From contig NZ_JAFBCO010000001.1 of NCBI RefSeq assembly GCF_016907775.1, forward strand, positions 868,001 through 932,000: a stretch of DNA of 64,000 nucleotides. The letters are read 5' to 3'. Origin of the DNA: Pseudoglutamicibacter cumminsii (GTDB lineage: Bacteria; Actinomycetota; Actinomycetes; Actinomycetales; Micrococcaceae). How positions within the stretch are numbered: the first letter of the stretch is position 1; each line of letters starts with the position of its first letter. Made by a program: the position numbers and the translations under genes. The notes beneath the pieces are model-generated. The model saw nothing but the letters and a program-made list of their open reading frames with translations, searched no databases and was not told the DNA's origin. Positions 32,334-40,980 of this stretch are shown piece by piece.

Positions 32334-33050
32334 GTGCAAACTACGGCCTTTATCGCATCGCTGCTCCCGCTGCTCGTGACGTGGGCGGCCGGCTTGATGT
32401 CCCCCGGGCCGGATCTGTTCGTGGTGCTGTACCGCTCGCTCGCGGGTTCGCGACGTGAAGGCGTTGCCGCCGCACTCGGCGTCACCACATCCGTTGCGTT
32501 CTATCTCGCGTTAGCTTTCGCGGGGCTCGGTTTCCTGATGCGCTCCGTCCCGTGGCTCGGCTCCGCGCTGCAGATCGTGGGCGGAGGCGTGCTCATCTGG
32601 ATGGGGTGGGGTGCATTGCGCGGCTGGTACGCCACCCGCAACAACCCAGCGATCATCAACTCCGGCGGAGACTGGGCAGAACAAGCCAACGCGACTCAGC
32701 AACCAAACGCGCCCTCCAGTGCCACCCCGGCCACGCTCGGTTTCTGGGGTTCCTGGTGGCGCGGCCTTGCAACGAACCTCGCCAACCCTAAGTTCCTGAT
32801 CTATATCACCGCGATGTTCTCCCCGTTCATCGCAGTTGACCGCCCGCTGTGGCAGATCGGCGCCCTCATGGTGATGCTGCTCGCGTTCACGTTCAGCTGG
32901 TTCGCGCTCATCGCGCTCATCGCTGGCGCCCCAGCACTGCGCACACGCATGCAACGATGGCTGCAACACCTCGACCTGTTCGCGGGCCTGGTCTTTTGCG
33001 CGCTGGGGCTCTGGTTCATGATCCACGGGATCATCGAGGTCACCTCCTAA
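32334..33050 (+). CDS. LysE/RhtB-family amino acid exporter
   Basis: The 238-residue protein has five or six hydrophobic segments and the family opening LLVTWAAGLMSPGPDLFVVL, with the paired segment SWWRGLATNLANPKFLIYI in the middle. LysE/RhtB proteins export lysine, arginine, threonine or homoserine. A hydrophilic insertion of about 30 residues (Asn/Ala/Thr-rich) separates the two halves. I use GTG 32334 rather than the longer upstream frame because it begins right at the first membrane segment and lies seven bases after TAGACT. Confidence 0.85.
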   Translation: MQTTAFIASLLPLLVTWAAGLMSPGPDLFVVLYRSLAGSRREGVAAALGVTTSVAFYLALAFAGLGFLMRSVPWLGSALQIVGGGVLIWMGWGALRGWYATRNNPAIINSGGDWAEQANATQQPNAPSSATPATLGFWGSWWRGLATNLANPKFLIYITAMFSPFIAVDRPLWQIGALMVMLLAFTFSWFALIALIAGAPALRTRMQRWLQHLDLFAGLVFCALGLWFMIHGIIEVTS

Positions 33051-33063
33051 CCCGTCCCCGGCG

Positions 33064-33106
33064 GTTCAGATTTCTTAGCAGTTCAGATTTCTTAGCAGTT
33101 CAAGCA
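33064..33106. repeat. Two and a half tandem 17-bp repeats before the LANTG protein gene
   Basis: GTTCAGATTTCTTAGCA occurs at 33064-33080 and 33081-33097 with no mismatch. A partial third copy, GTTCAAGCA, follows. The array lies 55 bp before the cell-wall protein gene. Confidence 0.9.
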
Positions 33107-33160
33107 CCCCGCAACCGCCCGTTAACCCACAGTTAGCGCTGCTCCAGCATCCTGGGTGGC

Positions 33161-35119
33161 ATGACTATGCCTCATCATTCACACGCATCCGCTGAAAAGC
33201 GTACGTTCACGCGAAAGCTGACCGTCGCATCGTTCGCAACAGCGCTCGCCGCGACCCTCGGCGGCGCCGCGTTCTTCCCTGCGCAAGCAACCGCCGCACC
33301 AGACGCCGAACTCCCCGTGGTCATCAACGAAGTCGAATCCAACGGTGACGACACCGACTGGGTCGAATTCGGCAACCCGACCGGCGACGCCGTAGACCTC
33401 ACCGGCTACATCTTCACCGACAACGCGCCCACCAAGGCCGGCCACACCTACGTCCTGCCGGAAGGCTCCGTGGTCCCAAGCAACGGCTACTTTGTGCTCG
33501 ACCAGGCGCAAGGCCCTACCCCGGGCTTCGATTTCGGCCTCGGCAAGAACGACTCCGTCAACCTCTACGCACCACCAGCTGAAGGGGAAACCGTAGAAGA
33601 CGCGGTCGCCAAAGACCCAGTCCTGTCCTACGAATGGTCCGGCCACGCGGCCAACACCTACGGCCGCTGCCCATACTTCACAGGTGAACTGATCGACACC
33701 TTCGCCTCCACCAAGGGTGGCCCAAACCAGTGCGAAGAGCTCCCAGAAGAACCGGGCGACCCAGGCGACCCGAACGATCCACTGAACCCGGTTCCATGGC
33801 CAGGTGAGCAGACGGTCAAGCCGCTGCACGATGCCGATGAGGCCCGCGGCGACTGGTCCGGCCTCTACTGGCAGGCCGCCGGCACATTCGGTAGCGGCAA
33901 GCCATACCTGTGGGTTGCAGAGAACGGCAACGGAACCCTGTTGCGCCTCGACGGCACCGAAGAAAACCGCGGCGCTGAACTGCAGAAGTTCACCCTCAAG
34001 TACGCTGACGGCACCGGAACCCCAGACGCGGAGTCCGTGACCCGCGCAGCCGGCGCACCAAGCAAGATCTTCGTCGGCACCGAACGCGACAACGACAACA
34101 AGAAGGTCTCCCGCCCGGCAGTCCTCGCTTTCGACGCGCCGGACACCGCCGCTGAGAACGGCGAGCTCAAGGCCACACAAGAGTGGAACCTCGCAGAAGA
34201 CTTCCCGGGCCTTGGCGCTAACTCCGGCATCGAGGGCCTGAGCTGGATCCCAGACGCATGGCTCGTCGAGAACAAGATCCAGGACGAAGCCACCGGCAAG
34301 GCATACGACCCAGCCGCCTACCCTGCACACCACGGCGGCGTGTTCGCGGTCGGCATTGAAGGCACCGGCCACGTCTACCTCTACGTCCTCAACGAAGACG
34401 GCAGCTTCCAACGCATCGCCGACATCGAAACTGGCCTCGACGTTGTCGCCGAAGTCCAGTTCGATGCCGAACGCGACCAGCTGTGGGCCGTCTGCGACGA
34501 CGCGTGCGAAGGCCGCATCGCGGTCCTCACCCCTGAGTATGGCGAAGATGCCGGCGCTGAGACGGCCACGATGAAGTCCGCAACCGCTGCACAGGCAGGC
34601 AAGCTGACTGTCGCGCAGATTATGAACCGCCCAAGCGAAACCCAGAACTACGCCAACGAAGGCGTTGCGATCGCTGACATCAGCCAGTGCAAGGACGGTT
34701 CGGTTCCGGTGTTCTACGCTGACGACGCCAACACCGACGACATCTCGCTGCGTGAAGGCACCCTCAAGACGATCTGCCCAACGCCACCTCCCGGCGACGA
34801 ACCGACCCCAGTGCCAACCGAAAACCCAGCGCCAACCGAAAACCCAGCCCCAACTGAGGATCCAACCCCGGCACCTACCGAGGACCCAGCTCCGGGTGAG
34901 GAACCGACTGCTGATCCAACCGACGCAGCTCCATCTGGTGAGGCACCAACTACCCCAGCACCGGGCGTGGATGCCGGCTCCAGCACGGGGGGCGGCAACC
35001 TCGCGAACACGGGTGCGGATGTCGCCTCGTGGATCACGCTCGCTGCCGCAGCGATGGTCGTCGGCGGTGCAGTCGCCCTCGCCACACGTCGCAACGGTGG
35101 AGCCCGCGAAGAAAACTAA
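33161..35119 (+). CDS. Cell-wall-anchored lamin-tail-domain protein with LANTG sorting signal
   Basis: The 652-residue protein is a secreted surface protein. It has a signal peptide (basic N-terminus, then FATALAATLGGAAFFPAQATA, cleavage near residue 46). A lamin-tail domain covers about 50-180 (VVINEVESNGDDTDWVEFGN). A central domain covers about 220-540 and resembles a beta-propeller (PYLWVAENGNGTLLRLDG). A Pro/Thr/Glu-rich repeat region (PTENPA units, about 545-610) follows. The C-terminus has the sorting motif LANTG, a membrane segment and RRNGGAREEN. LAxTG motifs are used by class-E sortases of high-GC actinobacteria. ATG 33161 or 33167 may be the start. A strong terminator follows. Confidence 0.88.
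   Translation: MTMPHHSHASAEKRTFTRKLTVASFATALAATLGGAAFFPAQATAAPDAELPVVINEVESNGDDTDWVEFGNPTGDAVDLTGYIFTDNAPTKAGHTYVLPEGSVVPSNGYFVLDQAQGPTPGFDFGLGKNDSVNLYAPPAEGETVEDAVAKDPVLSYEWSGHAANTYGRCPYFTGELIDTFASTKGGPNQCEELPEEPGDPGDPNDPLNPVPWPGEQTVKPLHDADEARGDWSGLYWQAAGTFGSGKPYLWVAENGNGTLLRLDGTEENRGAELQKFTLKYADGTGTPDAESVTRAAGAPSKIFVGTERDNDNKKVSRPAVLAFDAPDTAAENGELKATQEWNLAEDFPGLGANSGIEGLSWIPDAWLVENKIQDEATGKAYDPAAYPAHHGGVFAVGIEGTGHVYLYVLNEDGSFQRIADIETGLDVVAEVQFDAERDQLWAVCDDACEGRIAVLTPEYGEDAGAETATMKSATAAQAGKLTVAQIMNRPSETQNYANEGVAIADISQCKDGSVPVFYADDANTDDISLREGTLKTICPTPPPGDEPTPVPTENPAPTENPAPTEDPTPAPTEDPAPGEEPTADPTDAAPSGEAPTTPAPGVDAGSSTGGGNLANTGADVASWITLAAAAMVVGGAVALATRRNGGAREEN
34814..34849. repeat. Two tandem 18-bp repeats coding PTENPA
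   Basis: CCAACCGAAAACCCAGCG and CCAACCGAAAACCCAGCC lie end to end and encode the first PTENPA units of the wall-spanning stalk. More diverged PTED units follow to about 34905. Confidence 0.85.
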
Positions 35120-35163
35120 CACCGCGAGCACCTAACGGCGCGAGCTAACCTCCGGAAAACAAG

Positions 35164-35209
35164 AAGGCCCCGGGGCTTCAGTTCACCAAAACTGAAGACC
35201 CGGGGCCTT
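35164..35209. terminator. Long hairpin terminator after the LANTG protein gene
   Basis: The arms at 35164-35183 and 35190-35209 pair over 19 of 20 positions around a six-base loop (CACCAA). The right arm ends in GGGGCCTT. The hairpin lies 44 bp after the wall protein stop and about 30 bp before the mycoredoxin-like start, so it separates two plus-strand transcripts. Confidence 0.8.
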
Positions 35210-35238
35210 CCCTACGCCGAGTTCTCTACACTGAATGC

Positions 35239-35505
35239 ATGGAGCACAACGTGAAAACCGTGACGATGTACGGCGCCGACTGGTGCAAAGACTGCCGCCG
35301 TGCAGAAACGTTCATGAACGAACACGGCATCGAGTTCAACTACATCGACCTCGTCGCACAGCCAGACATGGCGGATGTCGCCGAGGAAATATCCGGGCGG
35401 AAGAACATTCCGGTCGTCGTGTTCCCGGACAACTCGCACCTCGTGGAGCCAAGCAACGACGAACTCGCCGCGAGCCTCCGCGCCAACGGGCTACTCGCTG
35501 ACTAG
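35239..35505 (+). CDS. Glutaredoxin/mycoredoxin-like thiol-disulfide oxidoreductase
   Basis: The 88-residue protein has the thioredoxin fold with the redox motif WCKDC near residue 16, NIPVVVFPDN near 60 (with the expected cis-Pro) and EPSNDELAASL near 73. It resembles mycoredoxins and NrdH-type glutaredoxins that reduce mixed disulfides with mycothiol. No Shine-Dalgarno precedes ATG 35239, but TACACT lies six bases upstream, as expected for a leaderless mRNA. GTG 35251 has GGAG six bases before it and is the alternative (84 residues). The 3-prime end overlaps the convergent DUF2891 gene by 15 bases. Confidence 0.88.
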   Translation: MEHNVKTVTMYGADWCKDCRRAETFMNEHGIEFNYIDLVAQPDMADVAEEISGRKNIPVVVFPDNSHLVEPSNDELAASLRANGLLAD

Positions 35506-36543
35506 TTCGGCGAGCGCCTCCCAGCCGAACGTCGCGAGCCAATGCGAGGCCATGAACTCATCCGTGGTCGCCGCGGCTAGGCCGTTGCGCATCAACTGAG
35601 GCGCCGCATCACGTAACGCCGCCGCAAGCTCTGGTTCCGCATCGAGCGCGTCCAACGCCCGCGCTACACGCAGGCCCGAGGCCGCGAGCGTGAGACCCAG
35701 CCCGTCCAGGTGGGACTGGTGGCCGTCGCTCGCATCGATAGGGGCGACCGCCTGCAAAACCCGTGGCAAGCCACCGCGGCCTTCCGCACGTGAGCGGGCG
35801 TCCTCCGCGAGCTCAGCCACGAACCCCGGAATCCAACCCGCAAGCTCACCCTCCAGAACCTCACACATCAGGTCCGCTTCGCACATGCCGGCAGAGAGGA
35901 AGTCGTGGCCGGAACGTTCGTACGCGAATGGCCACCGCGCATCGTCGGCGTAGAAGCGCAGTGCATGCTCAGCGATCAGCTCCGCGACATCCGCGTAACC
36001 TCGCCGCCGGGCAACCAACAGCAGCCGTCGCAAACCGAACGCAGTATTCGAGTGAACACCGTGGCGCACAGGCTCCGGCATCGCAGGCAACCACGCCCGC
36101 ACCGCATCCATGACCGCATCCAGCAGCGGCCGGGCACCCTCGGCGAGCGCGGCCAGCTCCGGAACGCGGGACTCATACAGCGCATCGACCAGCTGCGCCG
36201 CCCACGCCCACCCGTACGGGCGCTCCCACGACGGGTTCGCGGCCACGTACTCGGCCTCAACCCGCATGTTCTCCGCGGTCAGGTGTTCCTGCAGCAAACC
36301 AACGATGCGGGCCGCGGCGTCAGCGCTCACATGCTCAACCAGCTGCGTGCCAAGCCAATGCATGTGCACGCTGGAATGCCAGTCGAACGAGTTAGCGAAC
36401 GCCGGATGCATCTGCCGCGGCAGCAGCAGGTCCGCTTCATCCCGCTGCACGTGATGCGCGGCGTACGGGAACTCGGTTGTGAGGTTATCGATCACAACTT
36501 TCGCGAACGGTTCAGCGTAGTTCTGGGGCGTCAATTCAGGCAT
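35491..36543 (-). CDS. DUF2891-family protein
   Basis: The 350-residue protein begins MPELTPQNYAEPFAKVVIDN and contains HPAFANSFDWHSSVHMHWLG near residue 45, followed by many short helices, the pattern of the DUF2891 family. Its function is unknown; conserved Trp, His and Glu residues suggest an (alpha/alpha)-barrel hydrolase-like shape. There is no signal peptide. ATG 36543 is the best start; the frame extends to GTG 36576 without a better site. The gene overlaps the end of the mycoredoxin-like gene and follows the bioMNY operon on the same strand. Confidence 0.8.
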   Translation of the reverse strand: MPELTPQNYAEPFAKVVIDNLTTEFPYAAHHVQRDEADLLLPRQMHPAFANSFDWHSSVHMHWLGTQLVEHVSADAAARIVGLLQEHLTAENMRVEAEYVAANPSWERPYGWAWAAQLVDALYESRVPELAALAEGARPLLDAVMDAVRAWLPAMPEPVRHGVHSNTAFGLRRLLLVARRRGYADVAELIAEHALRFYADDARWPFAYERSGHDFLSAGMCEADLMCEVLEGELAGWIPGFVAELAEDARSRAEGRGGLPRVLQAVAPIDASDGHQSHLDGLGLTLAASGLRVARALDALDAEPELAAALRDAAPQLMRNGLAAATTDEFMASHWLATFGWEALAELVSE

Positions 36544-36636
36544 ACAGCAATTCTTGCACTCATGCCTCCGCAGCACTCATGTCTCCGCTGCGGGAGGCGA
36601 CGGCGGCCGGTCGCAAAGACCGACCGCCGCCACCGC

Positions 36637-37245
36637 CTACTTGGCGAGCAGGCCGCGGTACGAACGGTGCACGATCACCGCAACCACAGTCGCGATCACA
36701 GCCTTCGCCGTGTCACCCGGCATAAACACGACGTTGCCCTTGATCGCGGTACCAAAGTTCAAACCAGTCGTGATGGTCAACCATGCCGAACCCGCGAGGT
36801 ACACAACCAAAACGCCACCCACAACGCACGCAGCGAACACGCTCACCGCGTTGATCCAGCCGGCACGCGCACGGTCATACAACGCAACCGTCATCAAACC
36901 GATCACGAACGCACCGAAAATCCAACCGAAAATATAGCCGCCCGTCGGGCCCATGAGCGCACCCAGGCCCCCGCGGCCACCCGACAGCAGCGGCAAACCA
37001 GCCGCAACCAGCGCGATCAGCAAAACCTGCGAAAGCGCACCACGCCACGGCCCCAACAAAGCACCCGCCAGCATGACGCCCAACGTCTGCAACGTGATCG
37101 GCACCGGCAAAATACCCACCGTGATCGGCGGCATGAGACCCAAAACAGCGGTCAGCGCGGCGAACATCGCCACCAAAACCACATCCAGCGTCGGGTTTGA
37201 ACGGCGAGCGTTACGTACCGGCTCACCTGCCACAGTCGTCGTCAT
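36637..37245 (-). CDS. bioY: Biotin ECF transporter, S component
   Basis: The 202-residue membrane protein has six hydrophobic segments with the BioY signature regions PITLQTLGVMLAGALLGPWRG near residue 49 and GPTGGYIFGWIFGAFVIG near 98. BioY binds biotin outside the membrane and delivers it through the EcfT/EcfA module. The start overlaps the stop of the EcfT gene by four bases. A basic N-terminus of about 18 residues precedes the first membrane segment. Confidence 0.94.
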   Translation of the reverse strand: MTTTVAGEPVRNARRSNPTLDVVLVAMFAALTAVLGLMPPITVGILPVPITLQTLGVMLAGALLGPWRGALSQVLLIALVAAGLPLLSGGRGGLGALMGPTGGYIFGWIFGAFVIGLMTVALYDRARAGWINAVSVFAACVVGGVLVVYLAGSAWLTITTGLNFGTAIKGNVVFMPGDTAKAVIATVVAVIVHRSYRGLLAK

Positions 37246-37886
37246 CGTTTACGAGTTCCTCTCTCTTGAGTGTTGAACGAGCGGGCATCAAGGGCTTGAG
37301 CCACCTGTTCAGACGTTTTCAACGTGCGAAAAATCAACGGAACAATCAATGCGACCGCGTTCCGCTCCAAGCCACGAGCAATCTGCGCCTCGCGGACCTC
37401 CCGGTACATCCCCATCAGGTGCGGAACAAAGCGGACGGTCAACGCCATCGCCATCGAAATGTTCTCCGTGTTGACCCCAACCCCACGCAGCGGGGACACG
37501 ATCTTCTCGAAGACCCGCAACATCTGCGGGAACGTGGTCGATGCGGTCACCGCGAACGCAAGCAAAACCAGCGTCAACAGGCGCATACCAAAGTGGATGC
37601 CGCGCGCGAGGTCCTGCTGCCACGCCATGATCGCCACCACAAGCCCCACGATCATCACCGAAAACAGCACCGACTTCACAAGCCGCATGAACGGAACCCG
37701 CGGAAGCAAAGCGATCAGAAACGCCGCAACCAGCAGGCCGAGCTGCACGCCCATCCACGGGATCAAGTACGTCACGATGCTCAAAAGGAACAACGCCGCG
37801 AACTTAAACCCCGCCGGAAGCCGCTCCAGAACTCCAGGATTCTGCGGGGCCGCACCCGCCTGAATCAACGAATACGAACTGCTCAC
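37242..37886 (-). CDS. bioN: ECF transporter T component (BioN-like)
   Basis: The 214-residue membrane protein has about five hydrophobic segments and the EcfT coupling motifs VREAQIARGLERNAVAL near residue 145 and AQALDARSFN near 193, both containing the A-R-G/A-R-S pattern. It links the ATPase to the biotin-binding BioY. It overlaps the ATPase gene and bioY by four bases each, so the three proteins are made by coupled translation. Confidence 0.92.
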   Translation of the reverse strand: MSSSYSLIQAGAAPQNPGVLERLPAGFKFAALFLLSIVTYLIPWMGVQLGLLVAAFLIALLPRVPFMRLVKSVLFSVMIVGLVVAIMAWQQDLARGIHFGMRLLTLVLLAFAVTASTTFPQMLRVFEKIVSPLRGVGVNTENISMAMALTVRFVPHLMGMYREVREAQIARGLERNAVALIVPLIFRTLKTSEQVAQALDARSFNTQERGTRKR

Positions 37887-38647
37887 AGCTCACACATCCT
37901 GCGATACGCCGCGATGCTGTCCTCCGGAGACCCATCCTCAACAATCCGGCCCTCGTGCACCACCAAAACCCGCTGTGCATCGGCCGCAAGCTCCAAATCA
38001 TGCGTCACCACAATGCTGCGCTGAGCAAGCCCGACAATCACCGACCGCATCCGGTGCCGGTTCAGCAAGTCCAGCATCGTGGTCGGTTCGTCCAAAATGA
38101 TCGTTTCGGGGCGCATCGTGAGCACGGAAGCCAACGCGATCATCTGCTGCTCGCCGCCGGAAAGCGCATGCGTTTCACGCTCGTAGAAGTTCCCCATGCC
38201 CAGCTGCGAGAGCGTCGCCCGCGCCCGCTCAACACGCTCAGCTTTCGGGATCCCGATGTTCTTGAGACCAAACAGCATGTCCTCACCCACCGTGGGCATG
38301 ATGATCTGGTTCGCGGGATTCTGGAACACGAACCCAACGCGGCGGCGCACCTGCTTGGTTTCCTTCATCGTGCACGCGCCACCCACCGTGACGCGGCCGT
38401 ACGTGGGCATCGCGAGGCCGTTGATGAGCCTCACGAGCGTGGACTTGCCGGAACCGTTGAGCCCGATGATCGCGATGCGCTGCTCACTCAGCGTGAGCGA
38501 GATGTCGTCAAGAACCCGCCGGTCATCGTATTCAACAGACACACGGTCCATGACGATGCGGTTCTCAGCTAGGTCGCTCACCTCTGGGGCGTGCGCTGGC
38601 GGGTTGTTCACGGAGGACGGCTCACTCAGGTTGGCAGTAGTACCCAC
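37883..38647 (-). CDS. bioM: ECF transporter ATPase (BioM-like)
   Basis: The 254-residue ABC ATPase has Walker A GLNGSGKST near residue 62, Q-loop VFQNPANQ near 106, signature LSGGEQQM near 160, Walker B TIILDEPTT near 184, and switch His in VVTHDLE. It powers biotin uptake with BioN and BioY. The first 30 residues are an unusual hydrophilic extension. The start is taken at GTG 38647; no good ribosome-binding site is visible, so an internal start near residue 33 (MDRVSVEY) cannot be excluded. An ATTGTT-C-AACAAT palindrome lies just upstream. Confidence 0.92.
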   Translation of the reverse strand: MGTTANLSEPSSVNNPPAHAPEVSDLAENRIVMDRVSVEYDDRRVLDDISLTLSEQRIAIIGLNGSGKSTLVRLINGLAMPTYGRVTVGGACTMKETKQVRRRVGFVFQNPANQIIMPTVGEDMLFGLKNIGIPKAERVERARATLSQLGMGNFYERETHALSGGEQQMIALASVLTMRPETIILDEPTTMLDLLNRHRMRSVIVGLAQRSIVVTHDLELAADAQRVLVVHEGRIVEDGSPEDSIAAYRRMCEL

Positions 38648-38661
38648 CTATAGTGCACCAG

Positions 38662-38674
38662 ATTGTTCAACAAT
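38662..38674. promoter_or_regulatory. 13-bp palindrome before the biotin transporter operon
   Basis: ATTGTT-C-AACAAT is a perfect six-base inverted repeat around one base, 15 bp upstream of the bioM start. It is a candidate operator for a biotin-responsive repressor, but it does not match the E. coli BirA site, and I cannot confirm a BioQ-type site. Confidence 0.4.
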
Positions 38675-38699
38675 GTCTAAACGGGGTTTATCTGAGCTT

Positions 38700-40088
38700 T
38701 CAACGCCGGCTTTTCTCAGCTGTAGCTCGTCTCAGCACAGGATCCCGGTCTACTTCTTCAAGTGGCTTGCCGGCCATGTCTCGCATGAGCCACATGAGCG
38801 GAATCCCGAACAGCACCACGACCGCCGTGGCATAGTAGGCCGGGGCGAACTGGTTGCCGGTCGCGTCGATGAGCGCTGTAGCGACCAGCGGCGAGAACCC
38901 GCCGAACAGTACGGTTGCGATGTTGTAGCCGATCGCCATCCCGGCGAAACGCCCCAGCGCGCTGAACTGCTCAGGGATGGCAGCCGCACCGATCGCGGAC
39001 CACCCCGCTGCCGGAACCGCGAGCAGAGCAACACCCGTGACCGCACCTACGTTGCCGGTGCCCGCGAGCAACAAGTACGCCGGCAGGGTCGTGACCAAAA
39101 GCACGAGCCCGAGCGTGAGCGTCATGGCGCGGCGCCCAAACTTGTCCGAAAGAAAACCGATAAACGGCGTCGCGATAATCGCTGCGACCGCCGCAATAGC
39201 GCCCAAGTTCAGGGCCAGCTGACTCGAAACCTCGGCAGTGGATTCGAGGTAGGTCGGGACGTTCGTGATGTTGAGGAAGTACGTGACCGAACCGATCGAA
39301 GAAAACAGGAACGCAACCAGAACAGCCTTGGGTTGATGCTTCAGGACATCGATCAGCGGCGAGCCTTTCCGCCGCTGAGCTACCCCTGCTTCCTTGAGTT
39401 TCTCGAACGTCTCCGTCTCTTCCATGAACCGCCGGAGCGGAATCATCGCGGCCGCTAAGAGCCCGCCCACCACGAAGAGTATCCGCCAACCCCAGCTGCT
39501 CATCTGGTCTGCTGTGAGCCAATGCGCCAAGAGCGCGGCGCCACCCACGGCCAGCAGCGACCCAAGTTCGGAGTTCGCGGCGGCCCAGCTCGCGGCAACA
39601 CCACGCCGGTTCTGCTTCGCGGACTCCATGAGGTACACCATGATCCCGGTGTATTCAGCACCCACTGAGAACCCGGCGAGGCACCGCAACGTCACCAGTA
39701 GGATGCCCGCCCACACGCCGAGCACGTCGTAGCCGGGCAGGACTGCGATACCGAACATCGCTACCGCCATCAGCACGGCAGAAATCACGAGGGCTTGTTT
39801 GCGCCCGATGCGCTCCCCCAGGTGCCCGAAAACCATGGCTCCCAGCGGGCGGAAGAGGAAGCCCGCAGCGCCAACGCCGAGTGTCAGTAGAAGCGAGTTC
39901 GAATCGCCGTGGAAGAACGTGCGCGTCAGTTGGGTGGAAACGTAGAAGAAAATCGAGAAGTCATACCACTCGATAACCGTCCCGAACGCGGCGACCGCAA
40001 GCGAACGCCTGCGCCGTTTCGACGTCCGCTGCTGCGCCGGCTTGTCCGCATCGACTGCATGCCGGACGTGAACGGGCTGTTGCTTCAT
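38700..40088 (-). CDS. MHS-family MFS transporter (metabolite:H+ symporter)
   Basis: The 462-residue protein has a hydrophilic, Arg-rich N-terminus of 35 residues and 12 hydrophobic segments. Family features are GTVIEWYDFSIFFYVST near residue 36 and FRPLGAMVFGHLGERIGRK near 78, both typical of the MHS branch (ProP, ShiA, KgtP relatives). It imports an organic acid, shikimate, betaine or similar compound; the substrate is unknown. I chose ATG 40088, which follows the preceding gene's stop by four bases, with AAGGA overlapping that stop. This suggests coupled expression with the two secreted proteins. Confidence 0.88.
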   Translation of the reverse strand: MKQQPVHVRHAVDADKPAQQRTSKRRRRSLAVAAFGTVIEWYDFSIFFYVSTQLTRTFFHGDSNSLLLTLGVGAAGFLFRPLGAMVFGHLGERIGRKQALVISAVLMAVAMFGIAVLPGYDVLGVWAGILLVTLRCLAGFSVGAEYTGIMVYLMESAKQNRRGVAASWAAANSELGSLLAVGGAALLAHWLTADQMSSWGWRILFVVGGLLAAAMIPLRRFMEETETFEKLKEAGVAQRRKGSPLIDVLKHQPKAVLVAFLFSSIGSVTYFLNITNVPTYLESTAEVSSQLALNLGAIAAVAAIIATPFIGFLSDKFGRRAMTLTLGLVLLVTTLPAYLLLAGTGNVGAVTGVALLAVPAAGWSAIGAAAIPEQFSALGRFAGMAIGYNIATVLFGGFSPLVATALIDATGNQFAPAYYATAVVVLFGIPLMWLMRDMAGKPLEEVDRDPVLRRATAEKSRR

Positions 40089-40092
40089 ATCC

Positions 40093-40911
40093 TTATGGGA
40101 GCGCGTCGTACACCTTCTTGCCGTCGGCGGCGATCGTCTCGAGGTCGCCCACCATAACCATGAGGTGGGTTCCCTTAGCGACGTACAGGTTGTTCGCCTG
40201 CGCATCTCCGCCTTCTACTTCAAGGCGAACCCGGACGCCGCCCTTGAAGCCGAGGGTGTCATTCACTTGGCTCGTCTTGATCTTGACGTCCCCGAGTTCA
40301 AGCTGGGCGCACGCAGGGTTGTTGAGTTCTTTCTTGAGCTGCTCGATGGCCTCGGCTGGCTTGGATGCGGTTTCAGGCGACGTGTATGCCTGAACCGCAA
40401 CTGTGCTTGAACGTTCAGGAAGTTTCAGCGCAATAACCGCCTGGCTGTCCTTCGTCACCGTGGCCTGCAAACCCTTGAGCAGGATGTCGCATTGACCCAG
40501 CTGTGGGCTATCGCCGTGTTTCGCCTGCTCATAGAACTCTTTGCCGTCCTGCGTCTCATAGCCGCCGCCGAGCTTCCCCTTTACGAACTGCATGAAGTGC
40601 GGATCCGCCGGGTAGCCGGAAAGCTCCGAGCCTTTATCCGGTAGCGGGTTACTCGGGGTGCTACTGGCGTCTTGCGACGCGCTTTCGCTCGAATCTCTCG
40701 AATCGCTCGACTCGCTCGGCTCGGTGTGCGTTGACTCGGTGTGCGTTGACTCCGGCGTCGCAGACTGCGACTGGCTCGCGTCCGCAGACGCCTCCGCGCC
40801 GTCGCCGCCCTTATTCGAGTAGCCCACAAGGGAAGCCGCCAGGACCGCCGGCAAAGCGAACACGGCAACTGAGCGATACGCAAGCGAGCGGTTGAATGCA
40901 CGCTGTGACAT
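40093..40911 (-). CDS. Secreted protein, paralogue of the adjacent lipoprotein but with lipobox Cys replaced by Tyr
   Basis: The 272-residue protein has a signal-type N-terminus ending ALPAVLAASLVGYSNK, a Ser/Thr/Glu-rich linker with duplicated THTES, and a folded domain. The C-terminal VGDLETIAADGKKVYDALP closely matches the end of its neighbour at 40981 (GDLNEVASDGKKVYDALP). Where the neighbour has the lipobox LVGC, this one has LVGY, so it cannot be lipidated at that site. ATG 40911 follows AAGGA by eight bases. Its function is unknown; it is probably extracytoplasmic and may act with the MHS transporter downstream. Confidence 0.78.
   Translation of the reverse strand: MSQRAFNRSLAYRSVAVFALPAVLAASLVGYSNKGGDGAEASADASQSQSATPESTHTESTHTEPSESSDSRDSSESASQDASSTPSNPLPDKGSELSGYPADPHFMQFVKGKLGGGYETQDGKEFYEQAKHGDSPQLGQCDILLKGLQATVTKDSQAVIALKLPERSSTVAVQAYTSPETASKPAEAIEQLKKELNNPACAQLELGDVKIKTSQVNDTLGFKGGVRVRLEVEGGDAQANNLYVAKGTHLMVMVGDLETIAADGKKVYDALP
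40720..40749. repeat. Two tandem 15-bp repeats in the secreted-protein linker
   Basis: CTCGGTGTGCGTTGA occurs twice in tandem (40720-40734, 40735-40749) without mismatch. On the coding strand it encodes the doubled THTES of the linker. Confidence 0.85.
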
Positions 40912-40980
40912 GAGGCTTTCCTTTCCGTGTCTCAGCACCTGCCCCGATCCGGACTGACATCGACCCGGAACCGGCGCGGA

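Noticed and set aside
33179-35131. 650-residue open frame on the minus strand opposite the LANTG protein gene
   Set aside because: Its composition (Val, Gly, Cys and Trp rich without motifs) is that of a codon-mirror frame, and the plus-strand gene has a signal peptide, domains and a sorting signal.
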